This document shows, in pieces, positions 40,363-51,678 of a DNA stretch of 64,000 nt; position 1 is the first letter of the stretch; the number at the start of each line of letters is the position of its first letter. Under the pieces are notes generated by a model. The model made no database searches. It was not told the origin of the DNA and saw only the letters and a list, made by a program, of their open reading frames with translations. Origin of the DNA: Alicycliphilus sp. UBA6560 (GTDB lineage: Bacteria; Pseudomonadota; Gammaproteobacteria; Burkholderiales; Burkholderiaceae_C); contig DJJU01000006.1 in NCBI GenBank assembly GCA_002434305.1, positions 496,001 to 560,000 of the forward strand, read 5' to 3'. The translations under genes were made by a program, and so were the position numbers.

Positions 40363-43056
40363 ATGATGGACAAGCATTACCTCACCCCTTTGTTTGCCCC
40401 CAGCTCGATCATCGTGCTGGCCGGCAGCAGCGATGCGGCCGACGGCCTGACGCCGCAGGCACGGGTACTGCGCGATGCGCTGCGCGCGCAGCGCTACACG
40501 GGCGAGCTCACTTTCCTGGGTGTGGACACCTCCGGCACGCTGGCCGACCTGGCCCAGACCCGGGCCGATCTGGCCATCCTGGCGCTGCCGCCGCAGGAGC
40601 TGGCCGCCGGCCTGGAACTGGCCGCGCGCGTCAACTGCCGCTGCGCGCTGGTGGTCAGCAGCGGGGTGGACGCCGAACTGGCCGCCCAGCTGCGCAAGAT
40701 CGCCCGGCGCGAGGGCATGCACCTGCTGGGGCCCAACTCATCGGGCATCCAGCGCCCGTCGCTGCAGCTCAACGCCAGCGCCGCCGGGCCGCTGGCGCGC
40801 GATGGCTCGCTGGCGCTGCTGTGCCAGTCGGGGGCGCTCACCACCTCCATCCTGGACTGGGCGCGCAACAACGCAGTGGGCTTTTCCAGCGTGATCTCGC
40901 TGGGCCCGCACACCGACTTGGGCCTGAGCGAAGCGCTGGACTTCCTGGCCAACGACCCGCGCACGCAGAGCATCGTGGTCTACATGGAGGGCATACAGAA
41001 CGCCCGCCGCTTCATGAGCGCGCTGCGCTCGGCCGCCTACGCCAAGCCGGTGGTGGTGCTCAAGGCCGGGCGCAAGCCGGCTGGCAACGAGGCGGCGCAG
41101 ACGCACAGCGCCGCCATCGTGGGCAGCGACGACGTGTTTGACGCCGCCCTGCGCCGCGCCGGCGCCGTGCGCGTGCGCTCGTTCGTCGCGCTGTTTTCGG
41201 CCGCCAAGTGCCTGGCGTCACGCTACCGCCCGGTGGGCCGGCGCCTGGGGTTGATCACCAACGGCGGCGGCCCCGGCGTGCTGGCGGCCGACTGGGTCAA
41301 CGAGATCGGCCTGGACCTGGGCCGCCTGTCGCCCGAGGCCGTGGCCAAGTTGGCGCCGCAGCTGCCGCCGCTGGCCTCGCTGGCCGACCTGATGGATCTG
41401 TCGGAAGAAGCTGGGCCTGCGCATTACCGCGCTGCACTGGAAGCAGCCTTTCGCGACCGCACGGTGGACGGTGTGCTGGCCATCTTTTCGCCCAAGGAGG
41501 GCATTGACCCCACGGCCGTTGCTGCCGAGCTGGCCGAGGCCAAGCGCCTGGCGCCCAAGCCGCTGCTGGCCTGCTGGATGGGCGATGCCTCGGTCGTGCC
41601 GGCGCGCGAGGTGCTGCGCGAGGCGCAGATTCCCAACTTCCGCACGCCCGAGGCGGCCGTGGGCGCCTTCGGCAACATCGCCAGCTTTTATCAAAACCAG
41701 CAGCTGCTGCAGCAGACCCCGGCGCCCCTGACGGCGATGGCCAAGCCCGACATCGAGGGCGCGCGCCTGGTCATCGAAACGGTGCTGGCCGAGCGCCGCA
41801 ACGTGCTGACCGAGATGGAGTCCAAGACGCTGCTGGCGGCCTTTCACATTCCCGTGACGCGCACGGTGCTGGCGCGCAGCCCGCACGAGGCGGCGATGAT
41901 CGCTACGCAGCTCGGCTTTCCGGTGGCCTTGAAGATCGACTCGCCCGATATCGCCCACAAGTCGGATGTGGGCGGGGTGGTGCTGAACGTGCACAGCGGC
42001 GCCGCCGCCCGCGACGCCTACGCCGACATGGTGCAGCGCGTGGCACGGCTGCACCCTGGCGCACGCATCAACGGTGTGACGGTGCAGAACATGGCGCGCG
42101 CGCGGCGCGGACGCGAGATCAACATCGGCCTGGTGACGGACGAGCCGTTCGGCCCGGTCATCACCTTCGGCGCCGGCGGCACCATGATCGAGCTGATCAA
42201 CGACCGTGCCATGGAACTGCCTCCGCTCAACCAGTTCCTCGCGCGCCGGTTGATCGACCGCTCGCGTGTGGCCGAGACGCTGGGCGAGTGGCGCGGCGCC
42301 GCCGCCGTGGACCGAGTGGCACTGGAGCAGGCGCTGCTACGTGTGTCGGAGATGGTCTGCGCGCTGCCCCAGCTGCGCGAGATGGACATCAACCCATTGA
42401 TCGTGGACGAATTGGGAGCGGTGGCCGTGGACGCGCGCATCGTGGTGGGCGAGAGCACGCAGGCCGGCGCGCGTGGTGAAGGCCAGTACGGCCATCTGTC
42501 CATCCTGCCGTACCCGGCGCGCTACGAGCAGGTTTGGCCGCTGCGCGGTGGTGGAGACTACGTGGTGCGTCCCATCCGGCCCGACGATGCGCAGATGGTG
42601 CAGCGCCTGGTGCGCGAGCTGTCGCCCGAGAGCCGCTACTTTCGCTTCGTGTCGCAAATCGCGGAGCTGCCGCCTTCGATGCTGTCGCGCTTTACGCTGA
42701 TCGACTACGACCGTGAGATGGCTCTGGTGGCCGAGCACCGCGAGCGGGTGCTGGATGAGGAAGGTGAGGTAAGCCACAAGCAGCGCATCGTGGGGGTGTC
42801 GCGCTATGTGACGAATCCCGATCAGATGAGCTGCGAATTCGCGCTATTGGTGGCGGACGACTTTGCCGGTCAGGGACTGGGCTCGCGCTTGATGCTGAGC
42901 ATCATGGAGGTAGCGCGCGAGCGGGGGCTGTCGGAAATCCAGGGCCTGGTGCTGGCCAACAACCCCAACATGCTCAAGCTGATGCGCCGCCTGGGCTTCG
43001 AGGTGCGCCCGTTCCCGGACGACCCCGAATTCCGTTTGGTGGTGCATCAGCTCTGA
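40363..43056 (+). CDS. ADP-forming acyl-CoA synthetase-like / GNAT acetyltransferase fusion
   Basis: A cytoplasmic protein of 897 residues with the layout of Pat/PatZ (YfiQ) lysine acetyltransferases: CoA-binding domain (about 10-130), succinyl-CoA-ligase-like domains (about 145-460), ATP-grasp domain (about 490-700), and C-terminal GNAT domain (about 725-895; SRYVTNPDQMSCEFALLVADD and GLGSRLMLSIMEVARERG). THSAAIVGSDDVFDAAL keeps a His where ADP-forming synthetases have their phosphorylated one. It might therefore be an acetate-CoA ligase as well as a protein acetyltransferase; known targets of Pat are Acs-type enzymes such as PrpE. Confidence 0.88.
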   Translation: MMDKHYLTPLFAPSSIIVLAGSSDAADGLTPQARVLRDALRAQRYTGELTFLGVDTSGTLADLAQTRADLAILALPPQELAAGLELAARVNCRCALVVSSGVDAELAAQLRKIARREGMHLLGPNSSGIQRPSLQLNASAAGPLARDGSLALLCQSGALTTSILDWARNNAVGFSSVISLGPHTDLGLSEALDFLANDPRTQSIVVYMEGIQNARRFMSALRSAAYAKPVVVLKAGRKPAGNEAAQTHSAAIVGSDDVFDAALRRAGAVRVRSFVALFSAAKCLASRYRPVGRRLGLITNGGGPGVLAADWVNEIGLDLGRLSPEAVAKLAPQLPPLASLADLMDLSEEAGPAHYRAALEAAFRDRTVDGVLAIFSPKEGIDPTAVAAELAEAKRLAPKPLLACWMGDASVVPAREVLREAQIPNFRTPEAAVGAFGNIASFYQNQQLLQQTPAPLTAMAKPDIEGARLVIETVLAERRNVLTEMESKTLLAAFHIPVTRTVLARSPHEAAMIATQLGFPVALKIDSPDIAHKSDVGGVVLNVHSGAAARDAYADMVQRVARLHPGARINGVTVQNMARARRGREINIGLVTDEPFGPVITFGAGGTMIELINDRAMELPPLNQFLARRLIDRSRVAETLGEWRGAAAVDRVALEQALLRVSEMVCALPQLREMDINPLIVDELGAVAVDARIVVGESTQAGARGEGQYGHLSILPYPARYEQVWPLRGGGDYVVRPIRPDDAQMVQRLVRELSPESRYFRFVSQIAELPPSMLSRFTLIDYDREMALVAEHRERVLDEEGEVSHKQRIVGVSRYVTNPDQMSCEFALLVADDFAGQGLGSRLMLSIMEVARERGLSEIQGLVLANNPNMLKLMRRLGFEVRPFPDDPEFRLVVHQL

Positions 43057-43058
43057 GC

Positions 43059-43217
43059 TCAGATCCTGCCCATGAGCAGCAGGACGATGAGGATGACGAC
43101 CACCAGGCCGACGCCGCCGACAGGGCCATAGCCCCACGAGCGGCTGTAGCCCCAACTGGGCAGTACGCCGATCAGGATCAGGATCAGGACGATGAGCAGA
43201 ATCAGTGAGAGCGACAT
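43059..43217 (-). CDS. DUF3309 small membrane protein
   Basis: A 52-residue protein: a hydrophobic N-terminal helix (SLILLIVLILILIGVLP), the conserved polar turn SWGYSRSWGYGPVGG, and a second helix ending LLLMGRI. This is the DUF3309 pattern. Function unknown; such genes are often near stress genes, as here beside katE. Its stop faces the stop of the acetyltransferase fusion with only 2 bp between. Confidence 0.82.
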   Translation of the reverse strand: MSLSLILLIVLILILIGVLPSWGYSRSWGYGPVGGVGLVVVILIVLLLMGRI

Positions 43218-43460
43218 AAGCCTTGGTTCCTTGTGGTTGTGATGGCAAATGGGCGGTTAGGCCCTTGCGGCGCGTCCTGCCTCCAGATGCAGGCTGCGTG
43301 CCGCATTTGTCGCAGCTGGCGCGCGGCGGCGGGGTAGGCGGGCGGCGCGCAGCAGAGTAAGGCGGCAGGCCGGCAGCTGCGACGGGCGGCTCTCCTACAG
43401 GACGCGGCTGGCCGCCGCCTTAGCGTTGCCGCTCCTCGAAACCCCACAGGAGCGTGACGC
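43218..43460. other. Divergent promoter region of DUF3309 gene and katE
   Basis: About 240 bp with no gene. It must carry both promoters and the katE ribosome site (CAGGAG, 9 bp before the ATG). I could not place a sigma-70 or OxyR site with confidence. Confidence 0.5.
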
Positions 43461-45848
<2,388 letters not shown>

Positions 45849-45871
45849 GGCCTGATCGGGAAACCTCTGCC

Positions 45872-46006
45872 ATGACAGACCCCAAAAAAGCCTCGCACCC
45901 GGTGCCCGCGTCCTCAGGGCGTAACCGCTTCGCGACCCATCGCACGCTCATCCTGGCGGCCATTGTCGTGGCCTTCCTGCTGCTGGCGATCTGGGTTCCG
46001 TGGTAG
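45872..46006 (+). CDS. Small single-helix membrane protein
   Basis: A 44-residue frame: polar, basic N-terminus (to RNRFATHR) and one hydrophobic helix (TLILAAIVVAFLLLAIWVPW) at the very C-terminus, a tail-anchored layout. No family recognised. It lies 23 bp after katE and just before a strong terminator, so it is likely co-transcribed. Support is the plausible layout and position; the upstream CTCTGC is a poor ribosome site. Confidence 0.5.
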   Translation: MTDPKKASHPVPASSGRNRFATHRTLILAAIVVAFLLLAIWVPW

Positions 46007-46033
46007 CCGGGGCTTACGCCGGACCCCTAGCAC

Positions 46034-46061
46034 AAAGGCCGGCGCTGGGCGCCGGCCTTTT
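46034..46061 (+). terminator. Terminator after katE and small gene
   Basis: A 12-bp perfect stem (46034-46045 with 46049-46060, AAAGGCCGGCGC and its complement), loop TGG, then TTTT overlapping the stem end. As it begins with A's it can also work for the opposite strand, where the gene at 46098-46400 ends. Confidence 0.85.
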
Positions 46062-46097
46062 AAGCCTCTGGAGCGGGAGGAGGACAGGAGCGTGCGG

Positions 46098-46400
46098 TTA
46101 GCCCGCCAGGCCCTGCGCCAAAAAGGGCGTCTTGGCAGCCCCGGCAGCCCCGGCATCCTCGCGCTTCTTGAGCGCGGTGATGCGGGGGATCTGCGTGGAC
46201 GGGTCCAGCACAAGGCGGCTTTCCTCGGCTGGAGACAGCTCTGCCTGCAGCCGTGCCACGCGGTCGCGGTACATCTGGGCCAGGGCGCTATGGTGCTCGG
46301 CAGCGTTTTCATGCTCCAGGGCGGCCATGCGGGCCTCGTCCATGCAGCGCTGCGCACGGCGCGTGTAGATGGTGGCGGGGTCGAAGAATCGCTTGAACAT
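46098..46400 (-). CDS. Hypothetical helical protein
   Basis: A 100-residue soluble protein beginning MFKRFFDPATIYTRRAQRC. Residues about 20-65 are rich in Ala, Glu, Arg and His with heptad-like spacing (MAALEHENAAEHHSALAQM), suggesting a coiled coil. CAGGAG 7 bp before the ATG supports this start. No family or function recognised. It ends near the katE-side terminator and is divergent from the MFS gene (177 bp). Confidence 0.7.
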   Translation of the reverse strand: MFKRFFDPATIYTRRAQRCMDEARMAALEHENAAEHHSALAQMYRDRVARLQAELSPAEESRLVLDPSTQIPRITALKKREDAGAAGAAKTPFLAQGLAG

Positions 46401-46577
46401 GGCCGGTCTCCTGGCAGATGGGGTATGGCTGGACATTACGTGTGCGCACGGCCAAGCGCACGTCAGACGACAGCGTTAGCGCCCGCCGGAAAGCGCACGG
46501 ACGCGCCGTCGGCCCCGGCGCGGCGAGCAGGCCGCTGGCACACTGGAACACCGCTTTTTTTCCTCTCGGATTCATTC

Positions 46578-48002
46578 ATGGCGAAATCCTCCTTTGTCCG
46601 CCCGCAGGGCGAGCGCCGGGCCCTGCTGTGGCTGGTGGCTCTGGGTTTCTTCATGCAGACGCTGGACGCCACCATCGTCAATACGGCGCTGCCGGCCATG
46701 GCGCGCGACCTGGGCGAGAGCCCGCTGCAGATGCACTCGGTCATCGTCGCCTATTCACTGGCGATGGCGGTCCTGATCCCGGCATCGGGCTGGCTGGCCG
46801 ACCGTTTCGGCACGCGCAGGGTCTTCATGGCGGCCATCGCGTTGTTCGTGGCCGGTTCGGTGCTGTGCGCGCTGTCGCCGTCGCTGCCGCTGCTGGTGGG
46901 ATCGCGCGTGGTGCAGGGCCTGGGCGGGGCGCTGCTGCTGCCCGTGGGCCGGCTGGCCGTGCTGCGCGCCTTTCCGCGCGACGAATTCATCCAGGCCATG
47001 AGCTTCGTGGCCATCCCCGGCTTGATCGGGCCGCTGATCGGCCCGACGCTGGGCGGCTGGATGGTGGAGTACGCCTCCTGGCACTGGATTTTCTGGGTCA
47101 ACGTGCCGGTCGGGCTGCTCGGCCTGGTGGCGGCACGCCGTTACATGCGCGCCCAGGACGTGCAGGGCACGCGTCGCTTCGACGCGGTGGGCTACGGCCT
47201 GCTGGCCTTCGGCATGGCCGGGGTCTCGCTGGGCGTGGAGGGCATGGCCGGCGGCGGCGTGCGCCGGGCCTCGGCGCTGGTGCTGCTGGTCTTCGGCCTG
47301 GCCAGCCTCGCGGCCTACGGGCTGCACGCGCTGCGCAGCAGCAGCCCGCTGTTCGCCCCGGCGCTGTTTGGGGTGCGCACGCTGCGCGTGGGGCTGCTGG
47401 GCAACTTCTTCTCGCGCCTGGGCAGCTCGGCCATGCCCTTCATGATTCCGCTGGTGTTGCAGGTCAGCCTGGGCTACGCGCCTATGCAGGCCGGCATGAT
47501 GATGCTGCCCACGGTGCTGGGCAGCATGGCGGTGAAGCCGCTGGTCACGCGCATCGTGCAGCGCTTCGGCTACCGTGAGGTACTGGTGGCCAACACCTTT
47601 GCGCTGGCGCTGCTGGTCATCAGTTTCGCCGTGGTTGCGCCCGGCTATCCGGTGGCGCTGATGGTGGCGCAGCTGGCGCTGTTCGGCGCGGTGAACTCGA
47701 TGCAGTTCTCGGCCATGAACACCATCACGCTGAAGGACCTGGAGCCGGCGCATGCCAGCAGCGGCAACAGCCTGCTGTCGATGGTCCAGATGCTGGCCAT
47801 GGGCATGGGCGTGGCACTGGCCGGCGCCGTGCTGGCCAGCATGCAGGCGCACTTTGGCGACGGCGCGGGCACGCTGAATGCCTTCCGCGTGACCTTCGCC
47901 TGCATGGGCCTGCTGACGCTGGCGGCCACGGCGCTGTTCTTCCAGCTGCCGCCGCACGAGCCGCCGCGCCCGCATCCGCTGGGGCCGATCGAGCAAAGTT
48001 GA
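46578..48002 (+). CDS. DHA2-family MFS drug transporter (HsrA/MdtD-like)
   Basis: Proton-driven exporter with about 13-14 helices, 474 residues. The DHA2 hallmarks are FFMQTLDATIVNTALPAMA in helix 1, GWLADRFGTRRVF in loop 2-3 and GPLIGPTLGGWMV in helix 5. Closest by feel to HsrA/MdtD. Substrate unknown. No adjacent EmrA-type periplasmic partner, so it probably works alone in the inner membrane. Confidence 0.92.
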   Translation: MAKSSFVRPQGERRALLWLVALGFFMQTLDATIVNTALPAMARDLGESPLQMHSVIVAYSLAMAVLIPASGWLADRFGTRRVFMAAIALFVAGSVLCALSPSLPLLVGSRVVQGLGGALLLPVGRLAVLRAFPRDEFIQAMSFVAIPGLIGPLIGPTLGGWMVEYASWHWIFWVNVPVGLLGLVAARRYMRAQDVQGTRRFDAVGYGLLAFGMAGVSLGVEGMAGGGVRRASALVLLVFGLASLAAYGLHALRSSSPLFAPALFGVRTLRVGLLGNFFSRLGSSAMPFMIPLVLQVSLGYAPMQAGMMMLPTVLGSMAVKPLVTRIVQRFGYREVLVANTFALALLVISFAVVAPGYPVALMVAQLALFGAVNSMQFSAMNTITLKDLEPAHASSGNSLLSMVQMLAMGMGVALAGAVLASMQAHFGDGAGTLNAFRVTFACMGLLTLAATALFFQLPPHEPPRPHPLGPIEQS

Positions 48003-48117
48003 GGCCACCGCGGTCAGACGGCCTTGTCCTACGCGGCGAGGGTCCGTTACAGCTCTGGCTGCCTGCAGGCGGCGCCCGTAGCATGCAGCCACATTTTTGA
48101 CAGCTAGGAGAGGACGC

Positions 48118-49710
48118 ATGGTCTTTCGCATCTCGATCGCCATGGTCGCGGCACTGGTACTGCTGGCGGGCATGGCGCCGGGGCCGTTCAACGATGCCAT
48201 GCAGGCGGTGCTGGCGATGGTCGTGCGCGGCGCCGGGTGGATGTACCTGCTGGTGGTGTTTCTGGCGCTGCTGTTCCTGCTCTACGTAGCCTTCGGGCGC
48301 CTGGGACGGCTGCGCATCGGCGGCGAAGACGCCGAACCGGAGTTCTCGCGCACCAGCTGGCTGGCCATGCTGTTCGCTGCAGGCATGGGCATCGGGTTGG
48401 TGTTCTGGGGCGCGGCGGAGCCCGTCTCGCATTTCCTCAATCCGCCCGAGGGCCTGCAGCCACAAAGCCCGGCCGCGGCGCGGGCTGCGATGCGCTATGC
48501 GTTTTTCCACTGGGGCCTGCACCCCTGGGCCATCTACGCCCTCATCGGACTGGCGATGGCATGGTTCCAGTACAACCGCGGCGGGCGCGGCCTGGTCAGC
48601 GACATGCTGGAGCCCGTGATCGGCGCGCGCCACCACGGTGCGCTGGGCCATGCGGTGAACATTGCCGCCGTGGTGGCCACGGCCATCGGCGTGGCCACCA
48701 CCCTGGGCTTCGGCACGATCCAGATCGCCGCCGGGTTGCACCGGGTGTTCGGCATTTCCCCGGGCAAGACCACGCAGCTGGTCACCATTGCCGTGGCCTT
48801 CGTGCTGTACATGGCCTCCAGCACCAGCGGCGTGGAGCGCGGCATCAAATGGCTGTCCAACTTCAACCTGGCCCTGGCCGGCCTTCTGATGCTGGCCGTG
48901 CTGCTCATCGGCCCCACGGGATTCATCTTCGATACCTTCACCACCACACTGGGTGCCTACATCAATCAGTTGGTGGTGATGAGCCTGCGCCTGTCGCCGT
49001 TCTCCGACAACACCTGGGTGCGCGACTGGACGGTGTTTTACTGGGCTTGGTGGATCGCCTGGGCGCCCTTCGTAGGCGCCTTCATCGCGCGCGTATCGCG
49101 CGGGCGCACGGTGCGCGAGTTCGTGGTGGGCGTGGTGCTGGCGCCCAGCCTGCTGGGCTTCGTATGGTTCTCGGTGTTCGGTGGAGCGGCACTGCAGGCG
49201 CTCATCTTTGGCGAGGTGGACCTGCTGCAGGCGCTGGCCGGCGGCTACGAGACGGTGCTGTTCGCGCTGTTCGATAGCCTGCCAGGCAGCAGCCTGCTGG
49301 CCCTGGTGGCGCTGGCGCTGCTGATCATCTTCTTCGTCACCTCGGCGGATTCGGCTGTGCTGGTGCTGGCCAGCATGTCCACCGACGAGGCGGGCGACCC
49401 GCCCTTGTACAAACGCGCCGTCTGGGGCGTGGCCGTGGCGCTGATCGCCGCCGCCCTCCTGCTGGCCGGCGGGCTGGATGCGCTGCAGAACCTGATCACC
49501 ATCGCAGCGCTGCCTTTTGCGGTGATGATGGCTCTGGTCATGGTCAGCGTCTACCGCGAGCTGGACGGCGAGGACACCAGGCTGCGCCGCCGCGCCCAGC
49601 GCATGCGCCGCATGATGGAGCTGTGGATCGCCCGCGAGCGCGAGGCGCAGCGTGGTGGCGACGGCCGCCCCGGCACCAGCGAGCCGGTCAATCCCCCGCG
49701 TCTCCCATGA
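48118..49710 (+). CDS. BCCT-family betaine/choline/carnitine transporter
   Basis: Uptake system for compatible solutes or their precursors, 530 residues, twelve helices. The signature segments FAAGMGIGLVFWGAAEPVSH (about 80-99) and FYWAWWIAWAPFVGAFIARV are present, with the aromatic ligand cage expected of the family. TAGGAGAGG precedes the ATG. A short basic C-terminal tail could serve osmosensing but is shorter than in BetP. Overlaps the converging ABC transporter gene by 23 bp. Confidence 0.93.
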   Translation: MVFRISIAMVAALVLLAGMAPGPFNDAMQAVLAMVVRGAGWMYLLVVFLALLFLLYVAFGRLGRLRIGGEDAEPEFSRTSWLAMLFAAGMGIGLVFWGAAEPVSHFLNPPEGLQPQSPAAARAAMRYAFFHWGLHPWAIYALIGLAMAWFQYNRGGRGLVSDMLEPVIGARHHGALGHAVNIAAVVATAIGVATTLGFGTIQIAAGLHRVFGISPGKTTQLVTIAVAFVLYMASSTSGVERGIKWLSNFNLALAGLLMLAVLLIGPTGFIFDTFTTTLGAYINQLVVMSLRLSPFSDNTWVRDWTVFYWAWWIAWAPFVGAFIARVSRGRTVREFVVGVVLAPSLLGFVWFSVFGGAALQALIFGEVDLLQALAGGYETVLFALFDSLPGSSLLALVALALLIIFFVTSADSAVLVLASMSTDEAGDPPLYKRAVWGVAVALIAAALLLAGGLDALQNLITIAALPFAVMMALVMVSVYRELDGEDTRLRRRAQRMRRMMELWIAREREAQRGGDGRPGTSEPVNPPRLP

Positions 49711-51544
49711 AGCCTCCGCTCTGGTGCGCCCACAGCCGGGCGTAGATGCCGCCCAATGCCAGCAATTGGGCGTGCGTGCCCTGCTCGACGATGCGGCCCT
49801 CGTCCAGCACGATCAGCCGGTCCATGGCGGCGATGGTGGACAGGCGGTGGGCGATGGCGATCACCGTCTTGCCGTGCATCAGATCCTGCAGACTGTGCTG
49901 AATGGCCAATTCGGCCTCGCTGTCCAGCGCGCTGGTGGCCTCATCCAACAGCAGGATGGGCGCGTCCTTGAGCAGCACCCGGGCGATGGCCACGCGCTGG
50001 CGCTGCCCACCCGAGAGCTTCACGCCGCGCTCGCCCACCTGGGCGTCGTAGCCGCTGCGGCCCTGCAGGTCGGTCAGCTGCTCGATGAACTCGGCCGCTT
50101 CGGCGCGGTCAGCGGCAGCGCGCATCTCCTGCTCGCTGGCGTCTGGCCGGCCGTACAGAATGTTTTCGCGCATTGAGCGGTGCAGCAGCGAGGTGTCCTG
50201 CGTGACCATGCCGATGGCCCCGCGCAGGCTGTCCTGCGTGACGTGGCGAATGTCCTGCCCATCGATCAGGATGCGTCCGCTGCCCACGTCCGACAGGCGC
50301 AGCAGCAGATTGACCAGTGTGGACTTGCCCGCGCCCGAGCGCCCGATCAGGCCGATGCGCTCGCCCGGGCGGATGGTCAGCTGCAGATGGTCGATGACCT
50401 GCCGCCCGCCGTCCTTATAGGCAAAGCTCACGTCGTCGAAGGTGATCTCGCCGCGGCTGACGACCAGCGGCCGGGCATCGGGCGCGTCGTTGATGCTGCG
50501 CGGGCGCGTCAGCGTCACGATGCCGTCCTGAATGGTGCCCACGTTCTCGAACAGGCCCGTCATCTGCCACATGATCCAGTGCGAGTAGCCCATCAGCCTC
50601 AGCGCCATGGCCAGCACCGCAGCCACCACGCCGGCGCTGGCCTGGCCCTGGGTCCACAGCCACAGGGCCGTGCCGCCCGAGCCCAGCAGCAGCAGGGTGA
50701 TCATGAGGTGATTGGTGATCTCGAAGCGGCTGACCAGGCGCATCTGGGCATAGCCCGTGGCCTTGAAAGCCTCCATGGCGTTGCGTGCGTACTCGGCTTC
50801 GCGCCGGGTGTGGGCGAACAGCTTGACGGTGGTGATGTTGGTGTATGCGTCGGTCACCCGGCCGGTCATCATGGACCGCGCGTCGGCCTGGGCCTTGCCG
50901 ATGGCGCCCAGCCGCGGCACGAAGTACCAGCAGGCGGCGCCATAGCCGGCCAGCCACAGGGCAAAGGGCAGCACCAGCCGCCACTCAAAGCTGGCCGCCA
51001 GCACCAGAATGCCGATCATGTAGACGCTCACGCCGACCAGCACGTCCACCACCATGAAGACCACTTCGCGCACCGACAACGCCGTCTGCATGACCTTGGT
51101 GGTGATGCGCCCGGCGAACTCGTCCGCGTAGAACGACATGCTTTGGCCCAGCATCAGCCGGTGGAACAGCCAGCGCAGCCGCATGGGGAAATTGATGGCC
51201 AGCACCTGGTGCATGACGGCTGTGTGCAGGGTCAGCAGCAGCGTGCTGGACAGCAGCACCGCCGCGATGGCCAGCACCGTGCTCAGCTGGGTCTGCCAGA
51301 AGTCCAGGGGCGAGACCACGGCCAGCCAGTCCACCACCCGCCCGAGGATGGCGAACAGCAGCGCCTCATAGATCGCCAGCAGGGCGGAGGTGAGGGTCAG
51401 CAGGGCGATCCAGCCGCGCATGCCCTGGGTGCAGCGCCATACGAAGGCGAAAAAGCCTTGCGGCGGCGACTGGGGTTCGGCGGCCGGATAGGGCGGCACG
51501 CGGCCCTCGAAGTAGCGAAACAACACGGGGCGGTTTTTTTGCAT
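49688..51544 (-). CDS. ABC exporter (fused membrane and ATPase domains)
   Basis: A half-size ABC exporter of 618 residues, expected to act as a dimer. Membrane domain about 50-345 (six helices), ATPase domain about 370-605 with Walker A GRSGAGKST, Q-loop VTQDTSLLH, signature LSGGQRQRVAIARVL, Walker B ILLLDEATSALD and the H-loop IAIAHRLST. It is of the multidrug/lipid MsbA-like group; substrate unknown. The start at MQKNRPVLF is preferred to a site five codons earlier. Confidence 0.92.
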   Translation of the reverse strand: MQKNRPVLFRYFEGRVPPYPAAEPQSPPQGFFAFVWRCTQGMRGWIALLTLTSALLAIYEALLFAILGRVVDWLAVVSPLDFWQTQLSTVLAIAAVLLSSTLLLTLHTAVMHQVLAINFPMRLRWLFHRLMLGQSMSFYADEFAGRITTKVMQTALSVREVVFMVVDVLVGVSVYMIGILVLAASFEWRLVLPFALWLAGYGAACWYFVPRLGAIGKAQADARSMMTGRVTDAYTNITTVKLFAHTRREAEYARNAMEAFKATGYAQMRLVSRFEITNHLMITLLLLGSGGTALWLWTQGQASAGVVAAVLAMALRLMGYSHWIMWQMTGLFENVGTIQDGIVTLTRPRSINDAPDARPLVVSRGEITFDDVSFAYKDGGRQVIDHLQLTIRPGERIGLIGRSGAGKSTLVNLLLRLSDVGSGRILIDGQDIRHVTQDSLRGAIGMVTQDTSLLHRSMRENILYGRPDASEQEMRAAADRAEAAEFIEQLTDLQGRSGYDAQVGERGVKLSGGQRQRVAIARVLLKDAPILLLDEATSALDSEAELAIQHSLQDLMHGKTVIAIAHRLSTIAAMDRLIVLDEGRIVEQGTHAQLLALGGIYARLWAHQSGGFMGDAGD

Positions 51545-51678
51545 TGAACGGCCGCCCAATATATCGGGCGGCAGCGCGCCGCGTGCGGCGGCGGGTCGGC
51601 TTTGCTCCCCCTGGACAGCGCGCCCGAGGTCGGGGCCGCACGCCCGCGCTTAGGGCGTGAGCACGTTCTCAAGCCCCG

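Noticed and set aside
43053..43062. 10-bp palindrome CTGAGCTCAG across two convergent stop codons
   Set aside because: Too short and without a loop to form a hairpin; convergent TGA stops two bases apart easily create it.
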